Shown here piece after piece: positions 25,701 through 33,162 of a DNA stretch of 64,000 bases. This DNA is from Alloactinosynnema sp. L-07. Lineage in GTDB: Bacteria > Actinomycetota > Actinomycetes > Mycobacteriales > Pseudonocardiaceae. The stretch covers positions 4,526,001-4,590,000 of the forward strand of contig NZ_LN850107.1 of assembly GCF_900070365.1 (NCBI RefSeq). Reading direction: 5' to 3'. Position 1 is the first letter of the stretch, and every line of letters begins with the position of its first letter. The notes under the pieces were generated by a model that saw only the letters and a program-made list of their open reading frames with translations, was not told the origin of the DNA and did not search any database. Position numbers and translations under genes: made by a program.

Positions 25701-26273
25701 GATGCCGGAGATGCGTTCGAACGCTGCCTGGAAGGCCGCGTACTGACCACGGTTGTCCAGATCGCGCTCGAACCGAGCGACGTGGCCCTGGTTGCCGTAG
25801 TAGCCGCGGCTCTCGTCGAACACCTTGACGAACACCTTGAGCAAGGCGTCGGTTTGGTCCTTGCTGATCAGGGTGGCCTTTTGGTCGATGTTGAACAGCA
25901 GGCTCTTGGCGGGGATACGGTCGGCCTTGTTCAGCAGGCCGGGCAGGAAGGCATCGGGGGTCTTGATACGGAAGCTGTCGGAGACTTCCCGGCGCGGGTA
26001 GTCCTGGCCTTCGACGTCACCCAGCAGGTGGGCGAGCATCTTGAGCATGTGCGACTTACCGGAGCCGAAAAAGCCGGAGATCCACACGCCGTTGGTGTTT
26101 GTGTAGGACGTGTACTCCTCGAGCAGGTTCTCCAGGCCGTTCGCAGCCTCGTTGGTCAGGACGTACTCCTCGACCTCAGTGCCCAAGTGTGCGACGTCAT
26201 CGGCCTTGATGACGCCTTCGATCGGGCGCTGGATGTCCTTGGCGAAGATCTCGCTGAGCTGCATCGAGCTCAT
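22794..26273 (-). CDS. brxC: BREX system P-loop ATPase BrxC
   Basis: An 1159-residue P-loop protein. The N-terminus QLSEIFAKDIQRPIEGVIKA and Walker A GFFGSGKSH (67-75) are diagnostic. A Walker-B-like NFFVDEVGQFIGSD is near residue 255 and the DUF6079-like ATPase core continues to about 550; the remainder is helical with long coiled coils (about 900-1080). BrxC (PglY-type) is a structural ATPase of the BREX complex, thought to interact with BrxB and PglZ. The ATG at 26273 overlaps the brxB stop; a second Met (MQLSEIF, three codons in) could also serve. All key residues appear intact. Confidence 0.95.
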   Translation of the reverse strand: MSSMQLSEIFAKDIQRPIEGVIKADDVAHLGTEVEEYVLTNEAANGLENLLEEYTSYTNTNGVWISGFFGSGKSHMLKMLAHLLGDVEGQDYPRREVSDSFRIKTPDAFLPGLLNKADRIPAKSLLFNIDQKATLISKDQTDALLKVFVKVFDESRGYYGNQGHVARFERDLDNRGQYAAFQAAFERISGIPWTQGREQSALEGPSIDRAFAEINSGTADGIIRQYSASYSVSIEDFANEVKTWLDKQGDPVFRLNFFVDEVGQFIGSDTKLMLNLQTIAESLNTKCSGRAWVFVTSQEDMEKVIGDRTRQQGNDFSKIQARFKTRLKLTSADVEEVIRKRLLDKNDAGVVELSTIYADQHANFKTLFDFVDGAKTYRNYTDEAHFVGTYPFVSYQFPLFQAAIEGISDHNVFEGRNSSVGERSMLGVVQQVAKDIGNVEVGQLATFDSMFAGIRASLKSAAQRSIDVAERNVDNPLAVRLLKALFLVKYVEGFQATPRNLTVLVYDRLGLDLPALSDQVKEALTVLETQTYIQRNGNAYEYLTNEEQVIVEEIKNVDIDASEISGRLFKILSGDVIKTNKIRYAKNGQDFPFGFKLDDQAHGPQRELAVHFISPEYPYSPDEIRMHSAGKDELRVILEPDARILADIRLLIKTEKYIKRKQSSSISAVEVQILQTKGAQNIGRGKELIERARASVGKSTLVINAADITSSSQDALVRVTDGFQDLISRTYTQLKLLGGTTYSEQQVASAVKPDSGLFDAETASKLYAPAEEVLSFVLRKETLGEQVTTKIIVDSFTAKPYGWDLASIEVLVAYLIGTSKVTLTVDGNVLKRSEVATALRNTQKHAHAVVSPQKTFDERKVAAFRKFCTDFFDEGNTPKDPLELAHSGADKLKAKRDELNATITGSTYPFVAQLSTPIALLDQVVGKPDDWYLTDFNLGDDLLDAKESTIDPIRAFLSGGQKAIYDQATDLLTTHSSNLGYLPSGSDAAVRAALDDLNAFRGNKMAQLKQASDQIRAQIDEVVTSNRTEIVEAIEGRKAEIEASAFYAKATPDAQESVLRRVDQTISRVRSQNQIALIREIGSSFEASVYPSLVDQLAASTQGDGGDDVPPPKQTVSVKTISATGVSGVLETEKDVDRYLDALRMALVQTLNDGKRISL

Positions 26274-26869
26274 GCCTCCTGTTCCAGGATGTTCTTGGCT
26301 CGGTAATACTGGTCGTCCTTGAGCCGGCCGAACAGCACCAGCGAGGAACCCAACGTGTCGGACTGCTCGTAGCGGCCTGGGAAGAACATGAGCATCGGCT
26401 TGCCCTTGACTACCGACTGCAGGTTATTCAGCACGTTGTGCGAGCGGATGTGCGGAAAGACCTCGCCGATCCCGGTGAGGAAGAAGATGTCGAAGTCGAC
26501 CTGCGCGAGCCGGTCGCGGATCACCGGGGCGATATGCAGTTGCGGATCGAGCATCCCCTGGAGCATCTCGCGGAAGTCGGCCTTGTCCTGGCCTGGCTCG
26601 ATCGCAAGGATCCGGTCCCAGACGCCTCGCTCCCGCAGGAGTTCGACAGACAAGTCGTAAAGGTTGATCTCGAACACGGTGATTCCCGCGTTGGACAGCC
26701 GGTTCTTGATGCGCTTCTTGGCTGCCGCAACAGCGAGCGCGTCCTCCGGCGGGTATGGGTAGATGAAGAACGGGACTTCGTTGCTCAGGCCTTCCATCTG
26801 CAGGAACCGCTGGCCGCTGAGCACCGCAAATAGGTGGTATTCCTGCTGCGGCAGAGTCCTTGAGATCAC
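26270..26869 (-). CDS. brxB: BREX protein BrxB (DUF1788)
   Basis: A 199-residue protein of the DUF1788/BrxB family. It shows VPFFIYPYPPEDALAV, then FEINLYDLSVELLRERGVWD, the FDIFFLTGIGEVFPHIRSHN segment and the end KPMLMFFPGRYEQ with LFGRLKDDQYYRAKNI. BrxB is a small core component of BREX-1, of unclear activity, acting in the cytosol with BrxC and PglZ. The start is GTG at 26869 overlapping the brxA stop (GTGA), and its stop overlaps the brxC ATG, so the core genes are tightly coupled. Its length matches the family. Confidence 0.95.
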   Translation of the reverse strand: MISRTLPQQEYHLFAVLSGQRFLQMEGLSNEVPFFIYPYPPEDALAVAAAKKRIKNRLSNAGITVFEINLYDLSVELLRERGVWDRILAIEPGQDKADFREMLQGMLDPQLHIAPVIRDRLAQVDFDIFFLTGIGEVFPHIRSHNVLNNLQSVVKGKPMLMFFPGRYEQSDTLGSSLVLFGRLKDDQYYRAKNILEQEA

Positions 26870-27495
26870 AGCACAGCCCCCTGCTTTGCGGCTTGCTGAG
26901 TCGGGAAGAACCGCAGGTCACTCGGCGTGTGAGCGCTGAGGGCGGCAACAACTCGCTCGGATAGCACGGTCGGCCTGATGTACCAACCCTCCGACAACAG
27001 CTCGGCGTCCTGCAGCATCTTGAACACGTTTGACCTTAGCTTCTGCAGCGTCGAGTCCTTGATCTCGGCCAGCTCCTCATGCCACAGGGCTTTGGTCCGG
27101 ACGAAGCTGTCAAAGTCCTGGTACTCCAGCGTCGGGACTAGGAGCAGAAAGCGCTCCCGCAGGACCTCCTCGGCAAACTCACCGATGAACTCGTAACGGC
27201 GGCAAGCAGCGGCCCACATAAGGTATCCACGCTCGGAGGCTGTCATCTCGGTCAAGAGTTCGACTTCGTCGTCGGCAAGCGCGGATAGCCGCTTCACGGT
27301 CTCGCGGACCAGACGGACTCCCGTGCGATGGGTCCGCGCCTGGAGCAGGTTGCTCTCCACCGCCTGGTCGCGGACCCGCTCCCAGTCGCGCTGCTCGATG
27401 TACACGGGCGCAAGCACCGCGCCCTCACGTGCCAAGAGGGCGCCTGTGGTGAACGAGAGCGCGTACCGCCGCGCTGCTGCCAGCGGGCCGTTCAT
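26866..27495 (-). CDS. brxA: BREX protein BrxA (DUF1819)
   Basis: A 209-residue BrxA/DUF1819 protein. The N-terminal AARRYALSFTTGALLAREGA and the C-terminal SDLRFFPTQQA are family signatures, with the middle ELLTEMTASERGYLMWAAAC and YEFIGEFAEEVLRERFLLLV. BrxA is a DNA-binding core protein in studied BREX-1 systems. The ATG at 27495 was chosen because a strong GGAGGAGGG lies four bases upstream. The frame is also open from an ATG at 27570 that overlaps the HTH gene by eight bases, which would add 25 residues (MSEQTGWGGRWQWPVRLAEN); that form cannot be excluded. Confidence 0.93.
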   Translation of the reverse strand: MNGPLAAARRYALSFTTGALLAREGAVLAPVYIEQRDWERVRDQAVESNLLQARTHRTGVRLVRETVKRLSALADDEVELLTEMTASERGYLMWAAACRRYEFIGEFAEEVLRERFLLLVPTLEYQDFDSFVRTKALWHEELAEIKDSTLQKLRSNVFKMLQDAELLSEGWYIRPTVLSERVVAALSAHTPSDLRFFPTQQAAKQGAVL

Positions 27496-27562
27496 CGATC
27501 CCTCCTCCCAGTTCTCGGCGAGTCGAACAGGCCATTGCCAGCGACCGCCCCATCCTGTCTGC

Positions 27563-27787
27563 TCACTCATCACCAACAGAGGTTCCTTCAGCCGACGAAG
27601 CCGCGCCACCGCTTCGAACCCACCCGTCGACCTCACTAGCCTGGAACTTCCACAGCCGCCCCACCTTGTGGGCTGGCATGCCCTTCTCCGCGATCCACGT
27701 GTAGACCGTGTCCTTGGTGACGCCGAGGTGGGTCGCGATGTTGTCAGCAGAGAGCCAGGGGCCAGACACGAGTGAACCTTCAGCCAT
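27563..27787 (-). CDS. excisionase-type HTH protein leading the BREX operon
   Basis: A 74-residue MerR/excisionase-like DNA-binding protein: LSADNIATHLGVTKDTVYTW, then a basic wing PAHKVGRLWKFQASEVDGWV and an acidic Ser-rich tail. It lies immediately upstream of brxA on the same strand, so it is a candidate transcriptional regulator of the BREX operon, or an element directionality factor. It is not the larger WYL-type BrxR regulator of other BREX loci. No strong ribosome site precedes ATG 27787. Confidence 0.75.
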   Translation of the reverse strand: MAEGSLVSGPWLSADNIATHLGVTKDTVYTWIAEKGMPAHKVGRLWKFQASEVDGWVRSGGAASSAEGTSVGDE

Positions 27788-28184
27788 CCAGTAGTCACCG
27801 AGCGCATTGTTGTTCTCACCTTACTGGTGAAGACCCTGCTTGATCCGGTCTAGTCCGGAGTAACAGGCAACAACCCTGTCTCAGTCGGCTCGACTCGGTA
27901 GACGACCGGCTGCGGGATCCCACCTGTTCGGCTGTCGGCCCGTCCGCGACAACTACCTGCATTGGGTTGGCCTTTGGCCGCAGCGTCCTTAGCGTGGACG
28001 ACGCTTGCCTTGAACGAATCGCTGGGCCTGCCTCTGCTGAAAGCAAAACTCACGGCACCTGACCTGACACGGTGTAGCAACGGCCGGCGATCGCGTCCGA
28101 GCCGTCATAGGGCACCGCGATTGAGACCTCGACCGTTGAGGTCGCCTTCTGCCACCTTGGATCCAACTGGTGGCTCGACGGCGA
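27788..28184. other. promoter side of BREX operon, no convincing gene
   Basis: This 400-base stretch upstream of the BREX operon contains only weak minus-strand open frames without ribosome sites. The BREX promoter must lie here, but I could not pick a credible -10/-35 pair by eye. Confidence 0.4.
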
Positions 28185-28321
28185 GGATCTTCTCGGCGCT
28201 CACGACGCACCGCCGCCCGCGCGACGGCGACGCCGGACAACATCAACCGTGGCAGAAACCAGCAGTTCACGGCGGGTACGGTTTCGAGTGGATGCTGTAC
28301 GAGCCGCGCCGGGGGCACCAC
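28185..28321. repeat. 137-bp direct repeat, left copy
   Basis: This segment recurs in the same orientation at 44273-44409 with no indels and about five mismatches. Its last 25 bases (TGTACGAGCCGCGCCGGGGG then CACCA) differ from a consensus tRNA T-arm/acceptor/CCA end at only about four positions. The acceptor part CGGGGGC-A also matches the tRNA-Arg fragment at 589-596. The pair brackets a 16-kb island. Confidence 0.85.
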
Positions 28322-28519
28322 TATGGTTAAGCGTTTCCACAGGTCAGCCCTGTTTCTCCCTGTGAGGACGGCCTGGAGGCAGAATACTGACTGCCAGGTC
28401 AGTCCTGTTCCCGTTGGCTCCTACAGGGGCACAGCTCGCGCTGGCCGTTCATGCGGCACCTCCTGCACCGCAGCATGAGCACGCATGGACTCAAGCGCCC
28501 GCTCTGCAGCGCGACAGAA

Positions 28520-29025
28520 CGTTCTGACGCCGTTGAAGATCTTCGCGACTGTGTCCTGGTGGCCGATGAGACCGGCTTTCTGTAAAGGGCGACAAGGGCC
28601 GTCGGTGTGCAATGGAAGCACTTCGGCACCGCCAGCCCGGTGGAGAACTGCCAACCCGGCGTGCTCTTCGCCTGTACTACGACCGAGGGCCACACGCTGA
28701 TCGACCGGGGACTGTACCTTCCAAAGTCCTAGACCGATGATCCAGCGCGCTGCCAGGAGGCGGTCGTGCTCAAGGACGTGGCCGGTGCGAGGTGGGCGGT
28801 CGAGGACTGTTTCCAGACCGCCAAGACCGACGTCGGCCTGGACGAGTACCAGGCCGCCGCTACGACGCCTGGTATCGGCAAATGACCCTCGCGATGCTCG
28901 CCCACACCTACCTCGCAGTGACTGCGGTCATCGCCCCAAAAAGTCCTGGTAGCAGCCTCATTCCGCTCAGGCTCGCCGAGATCAAGCGTTTCCTGGCGGA
29001 CTTGATCGTCCGAACCCCGACCTGA
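28520..29025 (+). pseudogene. decayed IS701-like DDE transposase
   Basis: The plus strand encodes VEDLRDCVLVADETGFL, then RAVGVQWKHFGTASPVENCQ, GVLFACTTTEGHTLIDRGLY, LPKS, later WAVEDCFQTAKTDVGLDEYQ and, in another frame, RRYDAWYRQMTLAMLAHTYL followed by LIPLRLAEIKRFLA. These are conserved blocks of IS701-family transposases. Two in-frame stops (TAA after GFL, TAG after LPKS) sit where Lys and Trp are expected. The middle third is deleted and there is a +1 frameshift after DEYQ. No start or terminal repeats were recognised, so the element is dead. Confidence 0.85.
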
Positions 29026-29182
29026 CCGTGACCTGGGCATGGTCATACTGGTGCCCATGGCATCAGTGCCGTACAACAAGCCCACTACCAGCGAAGACGG
29101 GCCTCGAATCAAGAAATTCGACTGGAGTACTAGGCGCCAACGTAGCTCGACGGGTCCGCATCGAGGGCACAGTGGGCGACGG

Positions 29183-30376
29183 TCAACGACCGCCCAGGAG
29201 GTTCATCGCCGACTCGATGGAGTCCAACTTGTGGTTGCCGGTCCCGAAGGACTCGACCGCCCGACGACGGAGGTCGGTCAGGGTTCGAGCCGCGGCGGCG
29301 GTGTCGCCACTACCGTGTTCGGTGGTCGCCCGCTCGATGGTCGAGGTGATCTCGGAATCGGTGAGGAAGTCCTGCCGTCGCCGGGGCTGGAACGGTTTCG
29401 TGGCCCGCGTCCTGCTGCTCGCCGGAGCTTCCGGCGGGCGAACACTTTCCGGAATGCGGTACGGAATCGTCACGTCGGGCGTGAGCACGGGGTTGGGTTC
29501 AGGTGCTCCGGTGAGGGGCAAATGCGGCTTCAGGGTGGTGAGTACATCGTCGATTTCGGGCCTATCCTCGACGTTCTTCGCCAACAACCCCAGTGTCAAA
29601 GCTTCCAATTCGCCAGGCATGTGGTTGACGAACTGAGACGGTGGTACCGGCAGGTCTTCCAAGTGCTGCTTCTCGCATGACTTCTCGCCGTCTCCGATGA
29701 ACGGCGGTCGGGCGGCGAGCAGGAAGTAGAACACACACCCCAGGTTGTACAAGTCCGATTTCTCGGTCTGCTTGCCCTTGCGAAATCGCTCCGGCGGGGC
29801 GTACTCGTCGGTTCCGACGAAATCCCTAGTGTGCCTCGTCGCGTCCTCGCCCAACGGCAACGCGATGCCGAAGTCGATCACGTACACCACACCGTTCTCA
29901 CCGACCATGAGGTTGTCGGGGTTGAGGTCGCGGTGCAGGATTCCGCCTCGGTGACAAGCGGCCAACGCCATGGCGACCGAGGTGCCGATCGCGGCCAACT
30001 CGGCATACCTGGGGACGTTGACGGCGCGGTAGTCCGCAAGTTTCCGCCCTCGGATGTAGGTCATCGCTATGTACGGCACGGACCCGTATTTGCCGTCGTC
30101 GACCACCTTCGGGATGTTCGGGTGGTCCAGTGTGCGCAGTGAGTCCGCTTCCCTGACGAATCTGCTTATGGTGCGGTTGTAGGCGTCACGCTTCAGTTCC
30201 TCCGTCCCCGGCAATTGCGGAACCTTGACGATGACCTGTTTCCCGGTCTGCAAGTCCTGTGCGAGGTAGGCGACCCCCATACCACCCTTGCCCGCCTGGT
30301 TGGTGACCTGGAAGCGGTTGCCAACGACTGTGCCGGGGACCAGTCGTGTCAGGGACCTGCCCACTGTGCTCGTCAT
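29183..30376 (-). CDS. Ser/Thr protein kinase, cytosolic
   Basis: A 397-residue eukaryotic-type kinase. The glycine loop is GKGGMG at 29-34, the VAIK-type Lys is K51 (VIVKV), the catalytic loop is HRDLNPDN at 148-155 with Asp150, DFG is at 168-170, and GTDEYAPPE forms the P+1 region. The usual Lys of HRDLKPxN is replaced by Asn. After residue 290 there is a Pro-rich linker and a C-terminal helical segment; there is no transmembrane or PASTA domain, so it should be soluble. The ATG at 30376 precedes the conserved LVPGTVVGNRFQVTNQAGKG. It is divergent from the pPIWI-RE operon, with 66 bases between the starts, suggesting shared control and a signalling role in that system. Confidence 0.88.
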   Translation of the reverse strand: MTSTVGRSLTRLVPGTVVGNRFQVTNQAGKGGMGVAYLAQDLQTGKQVIVKVPQLPGTEELKRDAYNRTISRFVREADSLRTLDHPNIPKVVDDGKYGSVPYIAMTYIRGRKLADYRAVNVPRYAELAAIGTSVAMALAACHRGGILHRDLNPDNLMVGENGVVYVIDFGIALPLGEDATRHTRDFVGTDEYAPPERFRKGKQTEKSDLYNLGCVFYFLLAARPPFIGDGEKSCEKQHLEDLPVPPSQFVNHMPGELEALTLGLLAKNVEDRPEIDDVLTTLKPHLPLTGAPEPNPVLTPDVTIPYRIPESVRPPEAPASSRTRATKPFQPRRRQDFLTDSEITSTIERATTEHGSGDTAAAARTLTDLRRRAVESFGTGNHKLDSIESAMNLLGGR

Positions 30377-30442
30377 GGAGAAGCACCGTAGCCGACTGGA
30401 TCTTTCGATCCGTGTAGCGTTCTGGCGCTTCCGGCGATAGCC

Positions 30443-32071
30443 ATGTCGATGAGGCCGAGTGAACACGGGGACACGAACCGTTATGGCGGGACGGCGGGTC
30501 GAGGGCAGGTTGTCCGCATCAGTGCGGCCGACACCGGTTCCCAGGGCTGTCCGAAGGAATCGGCGATCAAGGTACGGCTCGCACCGCGAAGCCGCTCCAG
30601 CACGGCTTCCGGCCTGCGGGACTTCACCTTGGGCCCTATCATGGCCGCGCTCGACCGGGTCGAGTTCGGCGGGTGGGACGAGGAGGCCGTAGTCGCCGAA
30701 CTCGAACGGACGCGAGGAGTGTTCGGCTCCGATGCGGAACCCGCGCACACCGGACTGGTTTCCTGGTCGATAGAGGCTTTCCGCAATTATCGTGCCGCCC
30801 GGCTGACCCATCAGGAGACCGCCACCACCCGGTGTCAGCGTCCCGTGCGGTCCGCGTGGAAGATCGTGCACCACCGCGATCCCCCGGACCACCGCGGTGT
30901 GCACCGCTACGAACAGACCTGCTGGGGACGCCGCTACGAGTCCGAGGACGGATCAGTCCGGGAGTTGTGGCTGCTGGGTTTGACCACTCCGAAGGAACGG
31001 CCCCCGGTCGTCTACGCCGCAGCGGCCAACGTCGCCGCGTTCGGGGGGTCGACGTCACCGGACCGGGTGCGCGTGGTCGTGTTCGGGGCGATGTCACCGA
31101 TCGCCGAGCAGTTTTGCGAGTGGACCGTCGAGCAGATCCGCGAGCACGCCCAGAAGGAGGTCGTGCCAAGGCTCCACGCGGTCGTCGACGGCACAGAGCG
31201 GAAGGCCGGTAGCGAGTGCGCGCGCTGCTCGCTGGCACACGGGTGCGACGAACTCCCCCCGGTCGACCTGCTACCGGCCATCCCCGCCGTCGGCGGCCCA
31301 CGACGCGCGCTCTCCGTCACCGACCTGCGGTACTACCGATCCTGCCCGGCGCGGTACCACCTGGCGAGCCAGCAACACATCCGCGATGTCGAGGTCGTCG
31401 AACACCAGCCGATCGCCATCGGCTGGGCGGTCGACGCCGCATTGCGAGAACGTCACGCGGCAGGTTTCCACTCCGTTCGGTGCACGCCCGACCAGTCACC
31501 GGGTGACGCTGTCGCCGCGCTTTCGGAGCGAAGTCGCCGCTCGGCCGAGTCGATGGTCGCCCACCATTCGGCACTGTGCCCGTTCCCCGATGTCGACGCG
31601 CACGACGCCGAACCCAGGAAGCACGTCGTCGTCCACGACGAGAGGCTGGGAGTGGTCTTCATCGCCGCTCCCGACCTGCTGTACCCGAGGTCGGGCGGTT
31701 GGGTCTGGCGGGAAACCAAGACCTCGGGGCGAAGGCTGCCCCGTGACCGCTCCCTGCTGCGACGGTTTCCCCAGTTGGCCTTGGCCGTCCTGGTGGTGGC
31801 CTCCGGGGCGCTGGGACGTGACGTGGCCCGATCCAGGGTCGAACTCGAACAACTGCGACCGGACGGATGCGCCTTGGAGGAGGTGGACCCCGGAATCCCG
31901 GCCGTCCTGGCCGAAGCGCGTGAGGTGATCGGCGAGATGGTGGGTCCCCTCCTGGGCGACACCTCCTACGAGCCGACTCCCGGACGGGACTGCGCGGATT
32001 GCGAAGTCCGCCGTTGGTGCGCACCCGGTTCACAGCACGTTGCCCAGCAGTCAGGAGTCGGCGCCTCGTGA
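30443..32071 (+). CDS. Cas4-like PD-(D/E)XK nuclease with Fe-S cysteines
   Basis: A 542-residue protein. The nuclease core near the C-terminus carries AAPDLLYPRSGGWVWRETKT, giving Asp411 and Glu424-x-Lys426 of the PD-(D/E)XK motif. Cys301 in YYRSCPARYHL and the C-terminal CADCEVRRWC match the four-cysteine iron-sulphur arrangement of Cas4/AddB-type nucleases. A second cysteine group ECARCSLAHGC lies at about 258-268. It is the first gene of the pPIWI-RE operon and overlaps the next gene by four bases (GTGA). A DNA end-processing activity is inferred. The first 60 residues are low-complexity; a later Met at 30641 (MAALDRVEF) is an alternative start. Transcription is divergent from the kinase. 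Confidence 0.82.
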   Translation: MSMRPSEHGDTNRYGGTAGRGQVVRISAADTGSQGCPKESAIKVRLAPRSRSSTASGLRDFTLGPIMAALDRVEFGGWDEEAVVAELERTRGVFGSDAEPAHTGLVSWSIEAFRNYRAARLTHQETATTRCQRPVRSAWKIVHHRDPPDHRGVHRYEQTCWGRRYESEDGSVRELWLLGLTTPKERPPVVYAAAANVAAFGGSTSPDRVRVVVFGAMSPIAEQFCEWTVEQIREHAQKEVVPRLHAVVDGTERKAGSECARCSLAHGCDELPPVDLLPAIPAVGGPRRALSVTDLRYYRSCPARYHLASQQHIRDVEVVEHQPIAIGWAVDAALRERHAAGFHSVRCTPDQSPGDAVAALSERSRRSAESMVAHHSALCPFPDVDAHDAEPRKHVVVHDERLGVVFIAAPDLLYPRSGGWVWRETKTSGRRLPRDRSLLRRFPQLALAVLVVASGALGRDVARSRVELEQLRPDGCALEEVDPGIPAVLAEAREVIGEMVGPLLGDTSYEPTPGRDCADCEVRRWCAPGSQHVAQQSGVGAS

Positions 32072-33162
32072 CCGAGGACGAGCACCTGCTCGGAGCGGTG
32101 GCGAGCGCGTTGGTGGCGATCGAGGAACTGCGGGACCTGACGATGTTCCGGATGCCCTACCCGCCTGCGGTCCAGCGGACGGTGGACCGGTTCGTGCTGC
32201 ATTGCCTGCGCCGCCAGGCCCTCCCGCCCAGGTCCCTGCCGGGCCTGGTCCGCTGGGGGTACACGCGGCCGTTGGGGTACTGGCCGTTGACGCTGCCCGC
32301 CGACCTCTACCCCGAGGACGAGCTCCTCGTCGACGACGAAGCAGGCGCACCGACGGCGTTCTGCCACGAGGTCGCGCTCTGGGCGGACACCGACAACCCG
32401 CTGAGGGAGGCGTCGCCCCGGATGGCCGAGATGGCCGGTCTCGCCGCCGAGCGCAACCAGGCTTGGGCGTTCAGCACGATGCGGGGGGTGCTGGCGGAGT
32501 ACCCGGCGCTCACGAATGACCTGTTCAACGAAGTGCGCTTCGCGCACAAGCTGGGTGTGCTGGACGAGTGGCTGGGCGGCTTCTACGACGAGATCGGCCT
32601 AGAACACGAGCATGACGGCAAGGTCTTCCCCTGTGCTCGCTGCCGCATCCCGCTGCGGCCGATCACCGAGGACTCCTGGTGGTGCGAACGGGAGGAGTGC
32701 CGAACCGGCGGCGCGGTAGCCCCCGGTGATCCATTGGACTGGGACGCCGAGGTCTCGATCCAGTCGGACAGGAGGTACCGGCAGTTCGTCTCCGGCCCAG
32801 GTCGAGCGGTCCTGCGCATCGCGGACGCCTTGGCCCGGCCAGGGGTCACGACCCGGACCTGGCCGGTGCACAGCCCTGGTGACCTGCGGGTGGAGGTGTC
32901 CGATGGGCGCGGGTGGTCCGCGTTCGTCGTCGACTGGCACAGTCCGGCCCTGCTCGGCAGGGCGATCGCGGTCGCGGTGGCCCGATTCGGCGCGGACACC
33001 GCGGTCTGGGTCGTCGCCCAGTACCGGGTCGACGCCGACCCCGAGTACCTGCGGACCGTCCGCGAGCACGCCACCGCGGAGACCGGACCCCCACGCGTGT
33101 CCTCGGAGGACGAGTTCGTCGACATGGTCCGTCGGTGCGACAAGGGGAGCGGACATGGGTAG
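32068..33162 (+). CDS. pPIWI-RE-associated REase-like protein with zinc ribbon
   Basis: A 364-residue protein. Residues 1-180 are helical and resemble the domain accompanying pPIWI-RE REases. A zinc ribbon follows (PCARCRIP at 188-195 and WWCEREEC at 205-211). The C-terminal restriction-endonuclease-like domain reads YRQFVSGPGRAVLRIADALA then RVEVSDGRGWSAFVVDWHSP at about 237-292. The fold and order fit the REase of three-gene pPIWI-RE islands. As I read it, however, the expected acidic-x-Lys pair before DW is replaced by Phe/Val, so the nuclease site may be degenerate. GTG 32068 overlaps the upstream stop, and the gene's end overlaps the helicase start by eight bases. Confidence 0.75.
   Translation: MTEDEHLLGAVASALVAIEELRDLTMFRMPYPPAVQRTVDRFVLHCLRRQALPPRSLPGLVRWGYTRPLGYWPLTLPADLYPEDELLVDDEAGAPTAFCHEVALWADTDNPLREASPRMAEMAGLAAERNQAWAFSTMRGVLAEYPALTNDLFNEVRFAHKLGVLDEWLGGFYDEIGLEHEHDGKVFPCARCRIPLRPITEDSWWCEREECRTGGAVAPGDPLDWDAEVSIQSDRRYRQFVSGPGRAVLRIADALARPGVTTRTWPVHSPGDLRVEVSDGRGWSAFVVDWHSPALLGRAIAVAVARFGADTAVWVVAQYRVDADPEYLRTVREHATAETGPPRVSSEDEFVDMVRRCDKGSGHG

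Noticed and set aside
28290..28325. Functional tRNA genes at the ends of the 137-bp repeats
   Set aside because: Only the last about 25 bases resemble a tRNA 3' end; the T stem does not pair properly and no anticodon arm is present.
14658..30376. BREX type 2 / PGL system including a PglW-like kinase
   Set aside because: The core gene set is type 1 (brxA, brxB, brxL present); the kinase at 29183-30376 is outside the operon, short, and paired with the pPIWI-RE genes.
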